From an uncultured Collinsella sp. (GTDB lineage: Bacteria > Actinomycetota > Coriobacteriia > Coriobacteriales > Coriobacteriaceae), in NCBI GenBank assembly GCA_900752345.1, contig CAADVA010000170.1, forward strand, positions 1 through 16,878: a stretch of DNA of 16,878 bases, read 5' to 3'. The translations under genes and the position numbers were made by a program. Of this stretch, positions 7,748 through 14,856 are shown one piece after another. The notes beneath the pieces were generated by a model, which did not search any database, was not told where the DNA came from, and saw nothing but the letters and a program-made list of their open reading frames with translations. The first letter of the stretch is position 1, and each line of letters opens with the position of its first letter.

Positions 7748-8074
7748 TTAGCGAGCATCCACCACATAGAGTCCAACGCGCACCTGATGCCACGGGCTGC
7801 GCTCGGGGGCAACCTGTTGCACGCGGGCCTCAAATACGTCCTCGTGGCCGTAATACATCATCAAGGACAGTGGGCCGACCTCGTTTCCCGGAACATAGCC
7901 AAGCTTGGTGTTGCCGTAATAGATCGCAACCGCCTCAGGGTCATGGGGATTATCGCGCTCGGCACACAGCGTCAGCTTATCGCCCGCTTTAAGATCGCCC
8001 AGGACCAAGGCGCCATCGGCATACTGAAATCCCGCAATGTGAAATGACAGAAGAACACGTGAAGGCTCGTACAT
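7748..8074 (-). CDS. stand-alone HIRAN-domain protein
   Basis: This 108-aa protein is almost entirely one HIRAN domain: FHIAGFQYADG (11-21), LKAGDKLTL, ERDNPHDPEAVAIYY and KLGYVPGNE are the family landmarks. HIRAN domains in larger proteins (HLTF/Rad5 type) bind 3' ends of single-stranded DNA; free-standing bacterial copies are common but little studied. AGAGGAG precedes the ATG. It is the first gene of the run HIRAN - 59-aa protein - phosphoesterase. A short hairpin (GCCGG/CCGGC) lies in its leader at about 8090-8107. A DNA-end or repair role for the operon is inferred. Confidence 0.85.
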   Translation of the reverse strand: MYEPSRVLLSFHIAGFQYADGALVLGDLKAGDKLTLCAERDNPHDPEAVAIYYGNTKLGYVPGNEVGPLSLMMYYGHEDVFEARVQQVAPERSPWHQVRVGLYVVDAR

Positions 8075-8197
8075 GGCAACTCCTCTAACGGCCGGATAAA
8101 CCGGCGCTTAACCTTACTGAGAAGTTTACGGACCCGTGCGGACACAAATTCATCCTGTCTGCGTCTTTTCGACGGTTTGTCCCTACGCCATCTGATT

Positions 8198-9577
8198 CTA
8201 ATGCACAAACATGCGCACGAACTTGTGCTTCCAGCTTGCGTAAGGAGCATAGCGGAATGGCACATCCAGCCACGTTACCTTGTTCACGATGCTCTTCTTG
8301 TGGCTAAACGTATCGAAGCTCTCGCGGCCATGGTACTGTCCCATACCGCTCGCGCCCATGCCGCCAAAGCCCATATGGCTCGTAGCCAAGTGCATGATCG
8401 TGTCGTTGACACAGCCGCCACCAAAAGGCACGTAACGCACAAAACGCTGCTGAACTGCGCGATCCTGGCTAAAGATATACAGGGCCAGCGGCGTCGGACG
8501 ATCCGTAATAAACGTCTCGGCCTCGTCTAGGCTCTCAAACGTCAGCACCGGCAAGATGGGACCGAAAATCTCCTCCTGCATCACGGCGTCATCGGGCGTC
8601 ACGCCGTCCAAAATCGTCGGCTCAATCTTGAGCGACGACTCGCGCGCCATGCCTCCCAGCACGACCTTATCGGGATCGATCAGCCCACGCACGCGCGCAA
8701 AATGCTTGGCGTTGACGATATGCCCGTAGTCCTCGTTGTCGAACGGATGCTCGCCAAACATACGGCGGACTTCCTCCTTGATGAGGCCCAGCAGCTCGTC
8801 ATGCACGCGCGTATCGACCAGCAGGTAGTCGGGCGCCACGCAAGTCTGCCCCACGTTGAGCCATTTACCAAAGGCGATACGCCGTGCCGCGACCTTCAAG
8901 TTTGCCGTCGCATCCACGATGCAGGGGCTCTTTCCGCCCAGCTCAAGCGTCACGGGTGTAAGGTTTTTGCTTGCGCGCTCCATGACGAGCTTGCCGACCG
9001 GAACGCTACCGGTAAAGAAAATCTTGTCCCAGCACTCATCGAGCAACGCTTCGTTCTCGACGCGCCCGCCCTCGACAACCGTCACCAGGCGCGGATCAAA
9101 TGCCTCTTCACAGATTTGCTTGAGCACCGCGCTCGATGTCGGAGCATAGGCGCTCGGCTTGATGACCACGGTATTGCCCGCGGCAAGAGCGCCGGCGAGC
9201 GGCTCGAGCGTTAGCAAAAACGGGTAGTTCCAGGGCGCCATGATGAGCGTGACGCCATAGGGCACGGCTTGCGTTTTGCACACACTCACGGCGTTGGCAA
9301 GGTCACACGGACGCAGGCGCGGACGACTCCATCGAGCCACATGAGCGATCTGATGACGAATCTCGGAAAGCGACGTGCCGATCTCGCACATATACGCCTC
9401 GTCATGCGACTTTCCCAAATCGGTCTTGAGCGCATGGGCAATATCGGCCTCGTGCGCCCGTACCGTATCGCGTAAACTCACGAGCGCGCGGCGTCGAGCA
9501 TCGACATCAAACGTGGCGTGCGTCTTAAAGTAGGTGCGCTGATCGCCGACGATGCGCGCAATTTCCTCGGTGTTCAT
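8198..9577 (-). CDS. NAD(P)-dependent aldehyde dehydrogenase (class 3-like)
   Basis: This 459-aa enzyme oxidises an aldehyde to the acid with NAD(P). Visible motifs are PWNYP (115-119, oxyanion Asn117), KPSAYAPTSS in the cofactor domain, FFTGS (187-191), ELGGKSP with general base Glu212, and GQTC with nucleophile Cys246. The later EEIFGPILPV and the C-terminal GASGMGQYHG/FSHKKSI blocks are typical of ALDH3 and coniferyl-aldehyde-type enzymes, whose shorter length it also shares. The stop codon of the alcohol dehydrogenase gene overlaps this gene's GGAGG ribosome binding site, so the two are probably translationally coupled and act on the same alcohol and aldehyde. The physiological substrate cannot be read from the sequence. 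Confidence 0.9.
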   Translation of the reverse strand: MNTEEIARIVGDQRTYFKTHATFDVDARRRALVSLRDTVRAHEADIAHALKTDLGKSHDEAYMCEIGTSLSEIRHQIAHVARWSRPRLRPCDLANAVSVCKTQAVPYGVTLIMAPWNYPFLLTLEPLAGALAAGNTVVIKPSAYAPTSSAVLKQICEEAFDPRLVTVVEGGRVENEALLDECWDKIFFTGSVPVGKLVMERASKNLTPVTLELGGKSPCIVDATANLKVAARRIAFGKWLNVGQTCVAPDYLLVDTRVHDELLGLIKEEVRRMFGEHPFDNEDYGHIVNAKHFARVRGLIDPDKVVLGGMARESSLKIEPTILDGVTPDDAVMQEEIFGPILPVLTFESLDEAETFITDRPTPLALYIFSQDRAVQQRFVRYVPFGGGCVNDTIMHLATSHMGFGGMGASGMGQYHGRESFDTFSHKKSIVNKVTWLDVPFRYAPYASWKHKFVRMFVH

Positions 9578-9586
9578 GGCACCCTC

Positions 9587-10807
9587 CTAGTTCTCGTCCT
9601 CAAACATGCCACCCGCGACGACCTCATACATACGCTCGAGCTCCAAACGGTCCATCAAAAGCGGAACGGGGTACAGCGGATTGGCCTCGGCATCGGCATG
9701 TGCCGCCATCTCAGGAATGTCGGAGCGGCGAATACCTGAGACATATTTGGGGATTCCCAGGGCCCCGTTCATGCGGTCGACCCAATCGATAAAGGCCTCC
9801 GCCGCAAGACTATCCTGCGCGGTAGCCGGCGCAATGCCCGCCATGCGAGCAAGATCGGCAAGCTTAGGGGCGACGGCGTCACCATAAGCGCGAAGCATGT
9901 GCGGCAGGATGATCGCGTTGGCCAAACCGTGCGGAATTCCATATCGGCCGCCCAGGCTGTGCGCGATGGCATGCACATATCCGACATAGGAGCGGGTAAA
10001 CGCAACGCCCGCCTTATACGCCGCCGAAAGCATATTGCGGCGCGCACGCATGTCGTCGCCATGCTCATAGGCCTCGAACAAATTATCGCGGATGAGCTGA
10101 ACCGCCTGACGTGCCATCTTGCGCGTGTAAGGTGTGGTGCTACGGCCGATAAAGGCCTCGACGGCATGCGTCAGAGCGTCCATGCCCGTCTGCCCCGTAA
10201 TGGAGGCGGGCAGGCCGCGCGTAAACTCGGGGTCGTGCACCGCAAAGCGCGGGATAAGTACAAAGTCGTTAATGGGGTACTTGTAGTGCGTCTCGTCATC
10301 GGTAATTACCGCCGCAAGCGTGACTTCGCTTCCTGTGCCTGCCGTGGTGGGAACGGCGATGAGCAGCGGTAGGCGACGATGAATCCGCAGCAGGCCGCGC
10401 ATCTTGTTGATGGGCTTGTTTGGCTGCGCGATACGTGCTCCCACGCCCTTGGCACAGTCCATGGCCGAGCCACCGCCAAAGCCGATAATGGCCCGGCAGT
10501 CGTTCTCGCGATACAGCGCCGCCGCTTCCTCCACATTCGAGACCGTGGGGTTCATACGCGTTTCGGCATAGACCGTAACGCCAATCCCCTGAGCCGTAAG
10601 CGCACGCTCGAGTGTTGCCGTGAGCCCCAAACGTGCAATACCAGGGTCTGTCACGATAAGGACCTTCTGGATCGAGCGCTTTTGAAGCACCGCGGGCACA
10701 TCCTCAGCGTGTTCCAGAATGCGTGGCTCGGTATAGGGCAGCACCGGCAATGCGATGCGAAAAATCGTTTGATACGTTCGGCACCAGGCGCGGCGGGCTA
10801 GATGCAT
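9587..10807 (-). CDS. iron-containing alcohol dehydrogenase (group III)
   Basis: This 406-aa protein has the Fe-ADH fold. The N-terminal domain carries the NAD-binding GGGSAMDCAK (111-120) and TTAGTGSE (154-161). The C-terminal helical domain carries metal ligands Asp210 and His214 (GMDALTHAVEA), His279 (HAIAHSLGG) and His293 (PHGLAN); their spacing is close to that of FucO. It interconverts an alcohol and an aldehyde with NAD(P)H. The N-terminus has about 15 residues more than is usual. The ATG is supported by AAGGAG eight bases upstream. It is the first gene of a two-gene unit with the aldehyde dehydrogenase. A perfect inverted repeat at 10826-10841 sits in its leader, suggesting repression by an unlinked regulator. 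The substrate is unknown. Confidence 0.9.
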   Translation of the reverse strand: MHLARRAWCRTYQTIFRIALPVLPYTEPRILEHAEDVPAVLQKRSIQKVLIVTDPGIARLGLTATLERALTAQGIGVTVYAETRMNPTVSNVEEAAALYRENDCRAIIGFGGGSAMDCAKGVGARIAQPNKPINKMRGLLRIHRRLPLLIAVPTTAGTGSEVTLAAVITDDETHYKYPINDFVLIPRFAVHDPEFTRGLPASITGQTGMDALTHAVEAFIGRSTTPYTRKMARQAVQLIRDNLFEAYEHGDDMRARRNMLSAAYKAGVAFTRSYVGYVHAIAHSLGGRYGIPHGLANAIILPHMLRAYGDAVAPKLADLARMAGIAPATAQDSLAAEAFIDWVDRMNGALGIPKYVSGIRRSDIPEMAAHADAEANPLYPVPLLMDRLELERMYEVVAGGMFEDEN

Positions 10808-10825
10808 AAAGGAAACTCCTTCATT

Positions 10826-10841
10826 TGTTGATTCGTCAACA
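10826..10841. promoter_or_regulatory. operator-like inverted repeat upstream of ADH
   Basis: TGTTGA-TTCG-TCAACA is a perfect 6-bp inverted repeat. A half copy, ATCAACATTT, lies about 64 bp further upstream (10899-10908) and matches the GTCAACATTT of this site. It is 18 bp from the ADH start codon, so a bound protein would block the leader. Symmetry of this kind fits TetR-type or similar dimers. No regulator gene is adjacent. Confidence 0.5.
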
Positions 10842-10951
10842 TTTGCTCGACCGATTGTACTCAGCGGTGGTCAAAGACGGCCTGCCAATCGTTAATCAAT
10901 CAACATTTTCATATCTCAAAATTGTTTTATTAAAAATCATTCCTAATAGGC

Positions 10952-10979
10952 TTCACTTTCAGTCTCATTTATGGATAAT
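10952..10979 (+). promoter_or_regulatory. predicted promoter of reverse rubrerythrin
   Basis: TTCACT (10952-10957) and GATAAT (10974-10979) are separated by 16 bp, inside the most AT-rich stretch of the region. Transcription would start near 10986 and give a leader of about 78 bases. Confidence 0.45.
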
Positions 10980-11063
10980 AGAACTCGTCAAGACGCACGT
11001 CCGGAGAGGGCCCTTATGGGACCGGGCGAGCGCACCATCGCCATCGATCGAAAGGATCGAATC

Positions 11064-11624
11064 ATGAAGTTTGTTTGCCCCGTTTGCGGTTATGTGGAAG
11101 AGTTCGACGGCGACCAGCTGCCCGAGGACTTCAAGTGCCCCCAGTGCGGCGTTCCCGGTTCTCGTTTCCTGAAGCAGGAGGAGGGTCAGCTCGAGTGGGC
11201 TGCCGAGCACGTCGTGGGCGTCGCCAAGATGGAGGGCGTCTCCGAGGACATCGTTGCCGACCTGCGCGCCAACTTTGAGGGCGAGTGCTCTGAGGTCGGT
11301 ATGTACCTGGCCATGGCTCGTGTCGCTCATCGCGAGGGCTATCCCGAGATCGGCCTGTACTGGGAGAAGGCTGCCCACGAGGAGGCCGAGCACGCCGCCA
11401 AGTTCGCTGAGCTCCTGGGCGAGGTCGTGACCGACTCCACCAAGAAGAACCTCGAGATGCGCGTTGAGGCCGAGAACGGCGCCACCGCCGGCAAGACCGA
11501 TCTCGCCAAGCGCGCCAAGGCCGCTGGTCTCGATGCCATCCACGACACCGTGCACGAGATGGCTCGCGACGAGGCTCGCCACGGCAAGGCTTTCGCCGGC
11601 CTGCTCAAGCGCTACTTCGGCTAA
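11064..11624 (+). CDS. reverse rubrerythrin (rubredoxin domain at N-terminus)
   Basis: This 186-aa protein has an N-terminal rubredoxin-like iron site, CPVCG (C5, C8) and CPQCG (C25, C28), followed by a ferritin-like di-iron domain with NFEGECSEVGMY (70-81), EEAEH (106-110) and ARDEARH (167-173). The order is reversed from classical rubrerythrin, as in the NADH peroxidase reverse rubrerythrins of clostridia. It reduces hydrogen peroxide in the cytoplasm of anaerobes. Codons are strongly biased to GCC, GGC, GAG, CTC and AAG, suggesting high expression. The frame is open back to 10971, but AAAGGA at 11051-11056 and the CPVCG start point to ATG 11064. That ribosome binding site lies in the loop and stem of a perfect 6-bp hairpin (11044-11060). 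It is monocistronic, with a strong terminator. Confidence 0.92.
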   Translation: MKFVCPVCGYVEEFDGDQLPEDFKCPQCGVPGSRFLKQEEGQLEWAAEHVVGVAKMEGVSEDIVADLRANFEGECSEVGMYLAMARVAHREGYPEIGLYWEKAAHEEAEHAAKFAELLGEVVTDSTKKNLEMRVEAENGATAGKTDLAKRAKAAGLDAIHDTVHEMARDEARHGKAFAGLLKRYFG

Positions 11625-11658
11625 GCCAAACGCCTGAGAGACATTCTCTAGCTTTATA

Positions 11659-11689
11659 AGGCCCGGACCGTATTGGTTCGGGCCTTTTT
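11659..11689 (+). terminator. intrinsic terminator of reverse rubrerythrin
   Basis: AGGCCCGGACC (11659-11669) pairs with GGTTCGGGCCT (11675-11685), with one G-T pair and a 5-base loop. A T run ends at 11689. It lies 35 bp after the stop codon. Confidence 0.9.
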
Positions 11690-11754
11690 GTGTCTCGAGG
11701 ACTCGTTAACGCCCTGAAATAGAACTATCTTCGGCATCGGTTTCTCGTCAAAAA

Positions 11755-11877
11755 CTAAGTGAGTAGACTTTTTGGAACTTGCCGAGCACACCATCCATAT
11801 TGCTTTATAAAGCCGCAGGTAAATGACTTGCTGCAAAACGACCTGGTCGCCATCAAGCCAAAAGTCTACTCACTTAG
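11755..11877. mobile_element. 123-bp inverted-repeat element, copy 2 (MITE-like)
   Basis: The ends are CTAAGTGAGTAGACTTTT and its reverse complement. The interior includes a perfect GCTTTATAAAGC palindrome and GACCTGGTC. It is roughly 85% identical by eye to the copy at 13161 and in the same orientation. The right terminal repeat encodes the last residues and stop of the minus-strand nuclease-like gene (stop at 11866-11868). There is no coding capacity. Confidence 0.85.
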
Positions 11878-12993
11878 TTCCGCAGCCGTCCACGATCGAA
11901 CTGCTTTGTGTCTAACGGGCATCTTTCCGTCGATTACTCCCAATTTTGTCCAGTCAACAAATAGTTCAGACCGGAGTAATGCCTCAGCCCTTTGCTCATC
12001 CGAACTTTTATCACGATATTCAGCATCGAGCATCCTGCATACGGCCTTAACGATCGCGCGGAATCTATCCTCATCGGATATCTGTCTGTGTGTCAGGAGA
12101 AGTACATCGTAGCCCATGGCCTGAAGGGCTGTCATGCGGTCAGCGTCACGCAAGCCATCCCCTGCGCGTCCGTGCGAGGCCTTTCCCTGACATTCAATGG
12201 CCACCTGTCGCTTGCCGTCCGGCGAAGAAAGAAGTAGGTCGATATATACACGGGACTTTCCCACAATCGCTCGAGCACTTGTGCTTAGTATCACTTCGAC
12301 ATTGAGCTCTATGCCGCAAAACCCTTCGCCTCCCAGGGCTCGCGGCAGTCCAAGCAACAAATACGCCTCGACCTCAAAAGGCGACGCGGCACCCAATGGA
12401 ACGAGTTGCGATACCGCCATAAATCTATTGCCGTAACGCATCCCGCAAACATCTGAACAAAAGCGGTCAAGGTCCCCACCCAAAACCAAAGCGTCTCGAC
12501 GCCATAAATTTGAGGCGGCGCCGTCCTCGGACGGGCAGCGCATCCAACCGAACGTTGTCGAAATCGCGCCCGAATCAATTGCACGCGAAAGTTCCGCCTC
12601 GAGTGCCGCCGGCAGAGCACACACCGCAAACAAGCCACACATCTCCGCCAATACCAAAAGAAGCTGAAGATCCGTCAGATGCCGCGACATGATAAATGCC
12701 GTCAGTAGAGGAGACGTGACCAAAAATCCATGCTCCGTTTCCAGCACAGATTCCCTGGGGAACTCACCAAGAAACAGCCGCTGCTTAATGCTGGCAGGGC
12801 AAGTCCGTTTGTTTCTCGTCCGAACCAATGTATACAACGGAAAACCGAGCGCAACCGCAGCCGTCGGGTTGCGGGCGAGATCATATCGCTGCCGGTCTTC
12901 TTCCGGTCGTGGAAGCGGCGGGCACAAAGCGCGGACTTGAGGAGGCAAACGCCAGTACCTAAAAGCCGATATGTCACAAAGTAGATCCTTCAT
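11866..12993 (-). CDS. PD-(D/E)XK (DUF559/Vsr-like) nuclease-fold hypothetical protein
   Basis: This is a 375-aa protein. The N-terminus carries ISAFRYWR, a short helix also seen in DUF559-bearing, AbiEi-like hypothetical proteins of Coriobacteriia (from memory). The C-terminal part, in numbering from ATG 12993, has VYIDLLL (D252), then VAIECQGKASH (E267, Q269, H274), then MTALQAMGYDVLLLTHRQI. That is the order of the Vsr/DUF559 endonuclease-like fold. DNA cleavage is inferred and not certain: the usual Asp after ExD is replaced by Gln. An in-frame GTG start at 12999 is also possible; neither start has a good ribosome binding site. The last codons and stop (Leu-Ser-Glu-TAG) lie in a repeat element. 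Base composition looks less GC-rich than in the neighbours, and the gene sits between two direct repeats, so it is probably accessory. Confidence 0.7.
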   Translation of the reverse strand: MKDLLCDISAFRYWRLPPQVRALCPPLPRPEEDRQRYDLARNPTAAVALGFPLYTLVRTRNKRTCPASIKQRLFLGEFPRESVLETEHGFLVTSPLLTAFIMSRHLTDLQLLLVLAEMCGLFAVCALPAALEAELSRAIDSGAISTTFGWMRCPSEDGAASNLWRRDALVLGGDLDRFCSDVCGMRYGNRFMAVSQLVPLGAASPFEVEAYLLLGLPRALGGEGFCGIELNVEVILSTSARAIVGKSRVYIDLLLSSPDGKRQVAIECQGKASHGRAGDGLRDADRMTALQAMGYDVLLLTHRQISDEDRFRAIVKAVCRMLDAEYRDKSSDEQRAEALLRSELFVDWTKLGVIDGKMPVRHKAVRSWTAAELSE

Positions 12994-13160
12994 AGGCACA
13001 GGAAAACACGGATTTCAACCCAGTCGGTCTCGCATTGGCGCGAACGCACCAAAAATGGCGCCGAACGGACTGCTAAGTTTTCAACAACCCTCTCCAACTG
13101 GCCAGAAGCTTGCCGAGAGCTGGACGAAGCCCTGTTGTTCTCATGCGGGAACTTTGCGCG

Positions 13161-13283
13161 GCAAGTGAGTAGACTTTTTGGAACTTGCCGAGCAGACCAT
13201 CCGTACTGCTTTATAAAGTCGCAAGTAGATAGCTTGTTTCAAAACGGCCTGGTCGCCAAAGTGCTAAAAGTCTACTCACTTAG
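13161..13283. mobile_element. 123-bp inverted-repeat element, copy 3 (MITE-like)
   Basis: This is the same 123-bp length and orientation as copy 2. The left end has decayed to GCAAGTGAGTAGAC, while the right end is the intact reverse complement of CTAAGTGAGTAGAC. The GCTTTATAAAG and GGCCTGGTCGCC core is kept. The right end supplies the final Leu-Ser-Glu and TAG of the pdxR-type gene (stop at 13272-13274). Its left end lies in the leader region of the nuclease-like gene. Confidence 0.85.
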
Positions 13284-14711
13284 ATTGCAGAGCGCCCCCA
13301 TTAGCTGCAATTCCAAGGTAGTTAGCACTTCCGGACTCAGGCCGTCATACTGGACAAGAATTTGGCTTGAGTTTTCAGGAACAGATGCGCCATCGGCACA
13401 CCAATAACAGTCACTGATATCGATAAACGGGATACCCGAGCGCGTGAGAGCCCGCTCAAAAGAGCTTCCGCCCGTTCCGCACTCCGCAACCACAGTGCAG
13501 TAAAGGCCCGCGTCTGCATGCTCAATCGAGACCTCCCCTGCCGGAAACGCTTTCCGCACAAGCGCCGTCAGGCCATCACGCGCCTCACGAGCACGAACGC
13601 GCACGCGGTTCACATGTCGCTCGTAATCACCCGATTCCAGCAAACGCGCCAAAGCGACCTGGTCAACAGAGCTCACCGACGAGGCGTAAAAACCAAGGTT
13701 GCACCTAAACCGCTCCATTAGCTCATCGGGCAACACCATGTACGCTAGGCGCAATGCCGATGACAGGCTCTTCGAAAACGTGTTGGTGTAGATAACCGAC
13801 TGGGCGGCATCGATCGACGCAAGCGCAGGAATCGGCTTGCCGGCAAGGCGAAACTCACAATCAAAGTCATCTTCGATGAGATACCGACCTGGTCGCTCGG
13901 CGGCCCAGCTCAGCAGCGCATATCGGCGCGCGATGCTCGTCACCAGGCCGGTTGGATACTGATGAGACGGCATCAGGTGAAGGACATCGGTCCCGGTTTT
14001 CTGCAGAGCGCTCAAGTCCACGCCCTCATCATCCAACGGGATATGTCGAACTTTGCAGCCCATAGCCTGATAGATGCGCGTCAGGCGCAAATAGCCCGGG
14101 TCCTCAACGGCATACACCTTGTCCGCGCCAAGCAGCTGAACCAACATGGCATCGAGCAACTGGGCGCCTGCACCGATAACGATGTTGTCGGGGTCGACAT
14201 TCATACCCCTTGTCCCGCGCAGATGGTGAGCAATTGTGCGTCGTAGCCGAGCGGTGCCCTGCGCGGGCGCGGGCGAGAAGATTTCGCGCTCGTCTTCGGA
14301 TGCCAGCGTCGCCCGCAGTGCGCTTTGCCAAAGCCGCGCCGCCTCCAAAGCGGAAGGAGAAAGTGTATCGAATCGATCGACCTGTCCGTTGACATCATGC
14401 GCGCTAGGACCCACAGAGACGGCATCTCGGTCGATGTTCCCCGTAGCCAAAGGCAAAACCGGTGCATCAGGAAGCTCGCAAGCGTAGTAGCCACGCCGCG
14501 GCTTTGAGCAAATATAACCCTCGGCAAGTAACTGGCTATATGCATTCTCGATGGTAATGACACTGATTCCCAGATGACTGGCAAAGGCGCGCTTAGACGG
14601 AAGATGCTCCCCCGCCGCAATGCGTCCAGCTACGATATCATCTCGAATTTGCTGGTAAACATACTCATAGAGCGATGCTTCGCCGCGTTTTTCCAAATTG
14701 TAGTCAAGCAT
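13272..14711 (-). CDS. pdxR: MocR/GntR-aminotransferase regulator, PdxR-like
   Basis: This 479-aa protein joins a GntR winged helix (about residues 12-75, with LPSKRAFASHLGIS) to a fold-type I aminotransferase domain. That domain has PSHQYPTG (248-255), EDDFDCEFR (280-288) and the PLP lysine K314 in TFSKSL. Such MocR proteins sense pyridoxal phosphate; those divergent to pdxST (PdxR) activate PLP synthesis. The frame is open to a TTG at 14744. ATG 14711 is chosen because AGGTGG lies 7 bases before it. The last three residues and stop come from the inserted 123-bp element, so the native C-terminus has been replaced, though little seems lost. The pdxR symbol rests on family and position. Confidence 0.88.
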   Translation of the reverse strand: MLDYNLEKRGEASLYEYVYQQIRDDIVAGRIAAGEHLPSKRAFASHLGISVITIENAYSQLLAEGYICSKPRRGYYACELPDAPVLPLATGNIDRDAVSVGPSAHDVNGQVDRFDTLSPSALEAARLWQSALRATLASEDEREIFSPAPAQGTARLRRTIAHHLRGTRGMNVDPDNIVIGAGAQLLDAMLVQLLGADKVYAVEDPGYLRLTRIYQAMGCKVRHIPLDDEGVDLSALQKTGTDVLHLMPSHQYPTGLVTSIARRYALLSWAAERPGRYLIEDDFDCEFRLAGKPIPALASIDAAQSVIYTNTFSKSLSSALRLAYMVLPDELMERFRCNLGFYASSVSSVDQVALARLLESGDYERHVNRVRVRAREARDGLTALVRKAFPAGEVSIEHADAGLYCTVVAECGTGGSSFERALTRSGIPFIDISDCYWCADGASVPENSSQILVQYDGLSPEVLTTLELQLMGALCNLSE

Positions 14712-14722
14712 GAGTTTACCAC

Positions 14723-14762
14723 CTGACCATATCGAACCGTTCAATCTGGTATTAGTCTGACC
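14723..14762. promoter_or_regulatory. candidate PdxR binding region
   Basis: Direct repeats CTGACC occur at 14723-14728 and 14757-14762, 34 bp apart. The second abuts the predicted pdxS -35 box. Paired direct repeats just upstream of the target promoter are the usual layout for MocR activators. Short motifs like this can also arise by chance. Confidence 0.35.
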
Positions 14763-14791
14763 TTGTTATTATCTCGAAAACTGAGTATTTT
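14763..14791 (+). promoter_or_regulatory. predicted pdxST promoter
   Basis: TTGTTA (14763-14768) and TATTTT (14786-14791) are spaced by 17 bp, each matching four of six consensus bases. Such a weak promoter fits a gene that needs an activator. The leader would be about 60 bases. Confidence 0.45.
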
Positions 14792-14856
14792 GCCATACCC
14801 AGCTCCCCGATAGGATGTTCCGTCAAGCAATGCACATGCCAATCAAGGGAGCAACC

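Noticed and set aside
8130..8190. Possible terminator after the aldehyde dehydrogenase
   Set aside because: Only a 4-5 bp stem (GCGTC/GACG) without a T-tract on the minus strand.
10971..11063. 31-residue extension upstream of reverse rubrerythrin
   Set aside because: It overlaps the predicted promoter and leader, and the rubredoxin CPVCG normally lies at the very N-terminus, as with ATG 11064.
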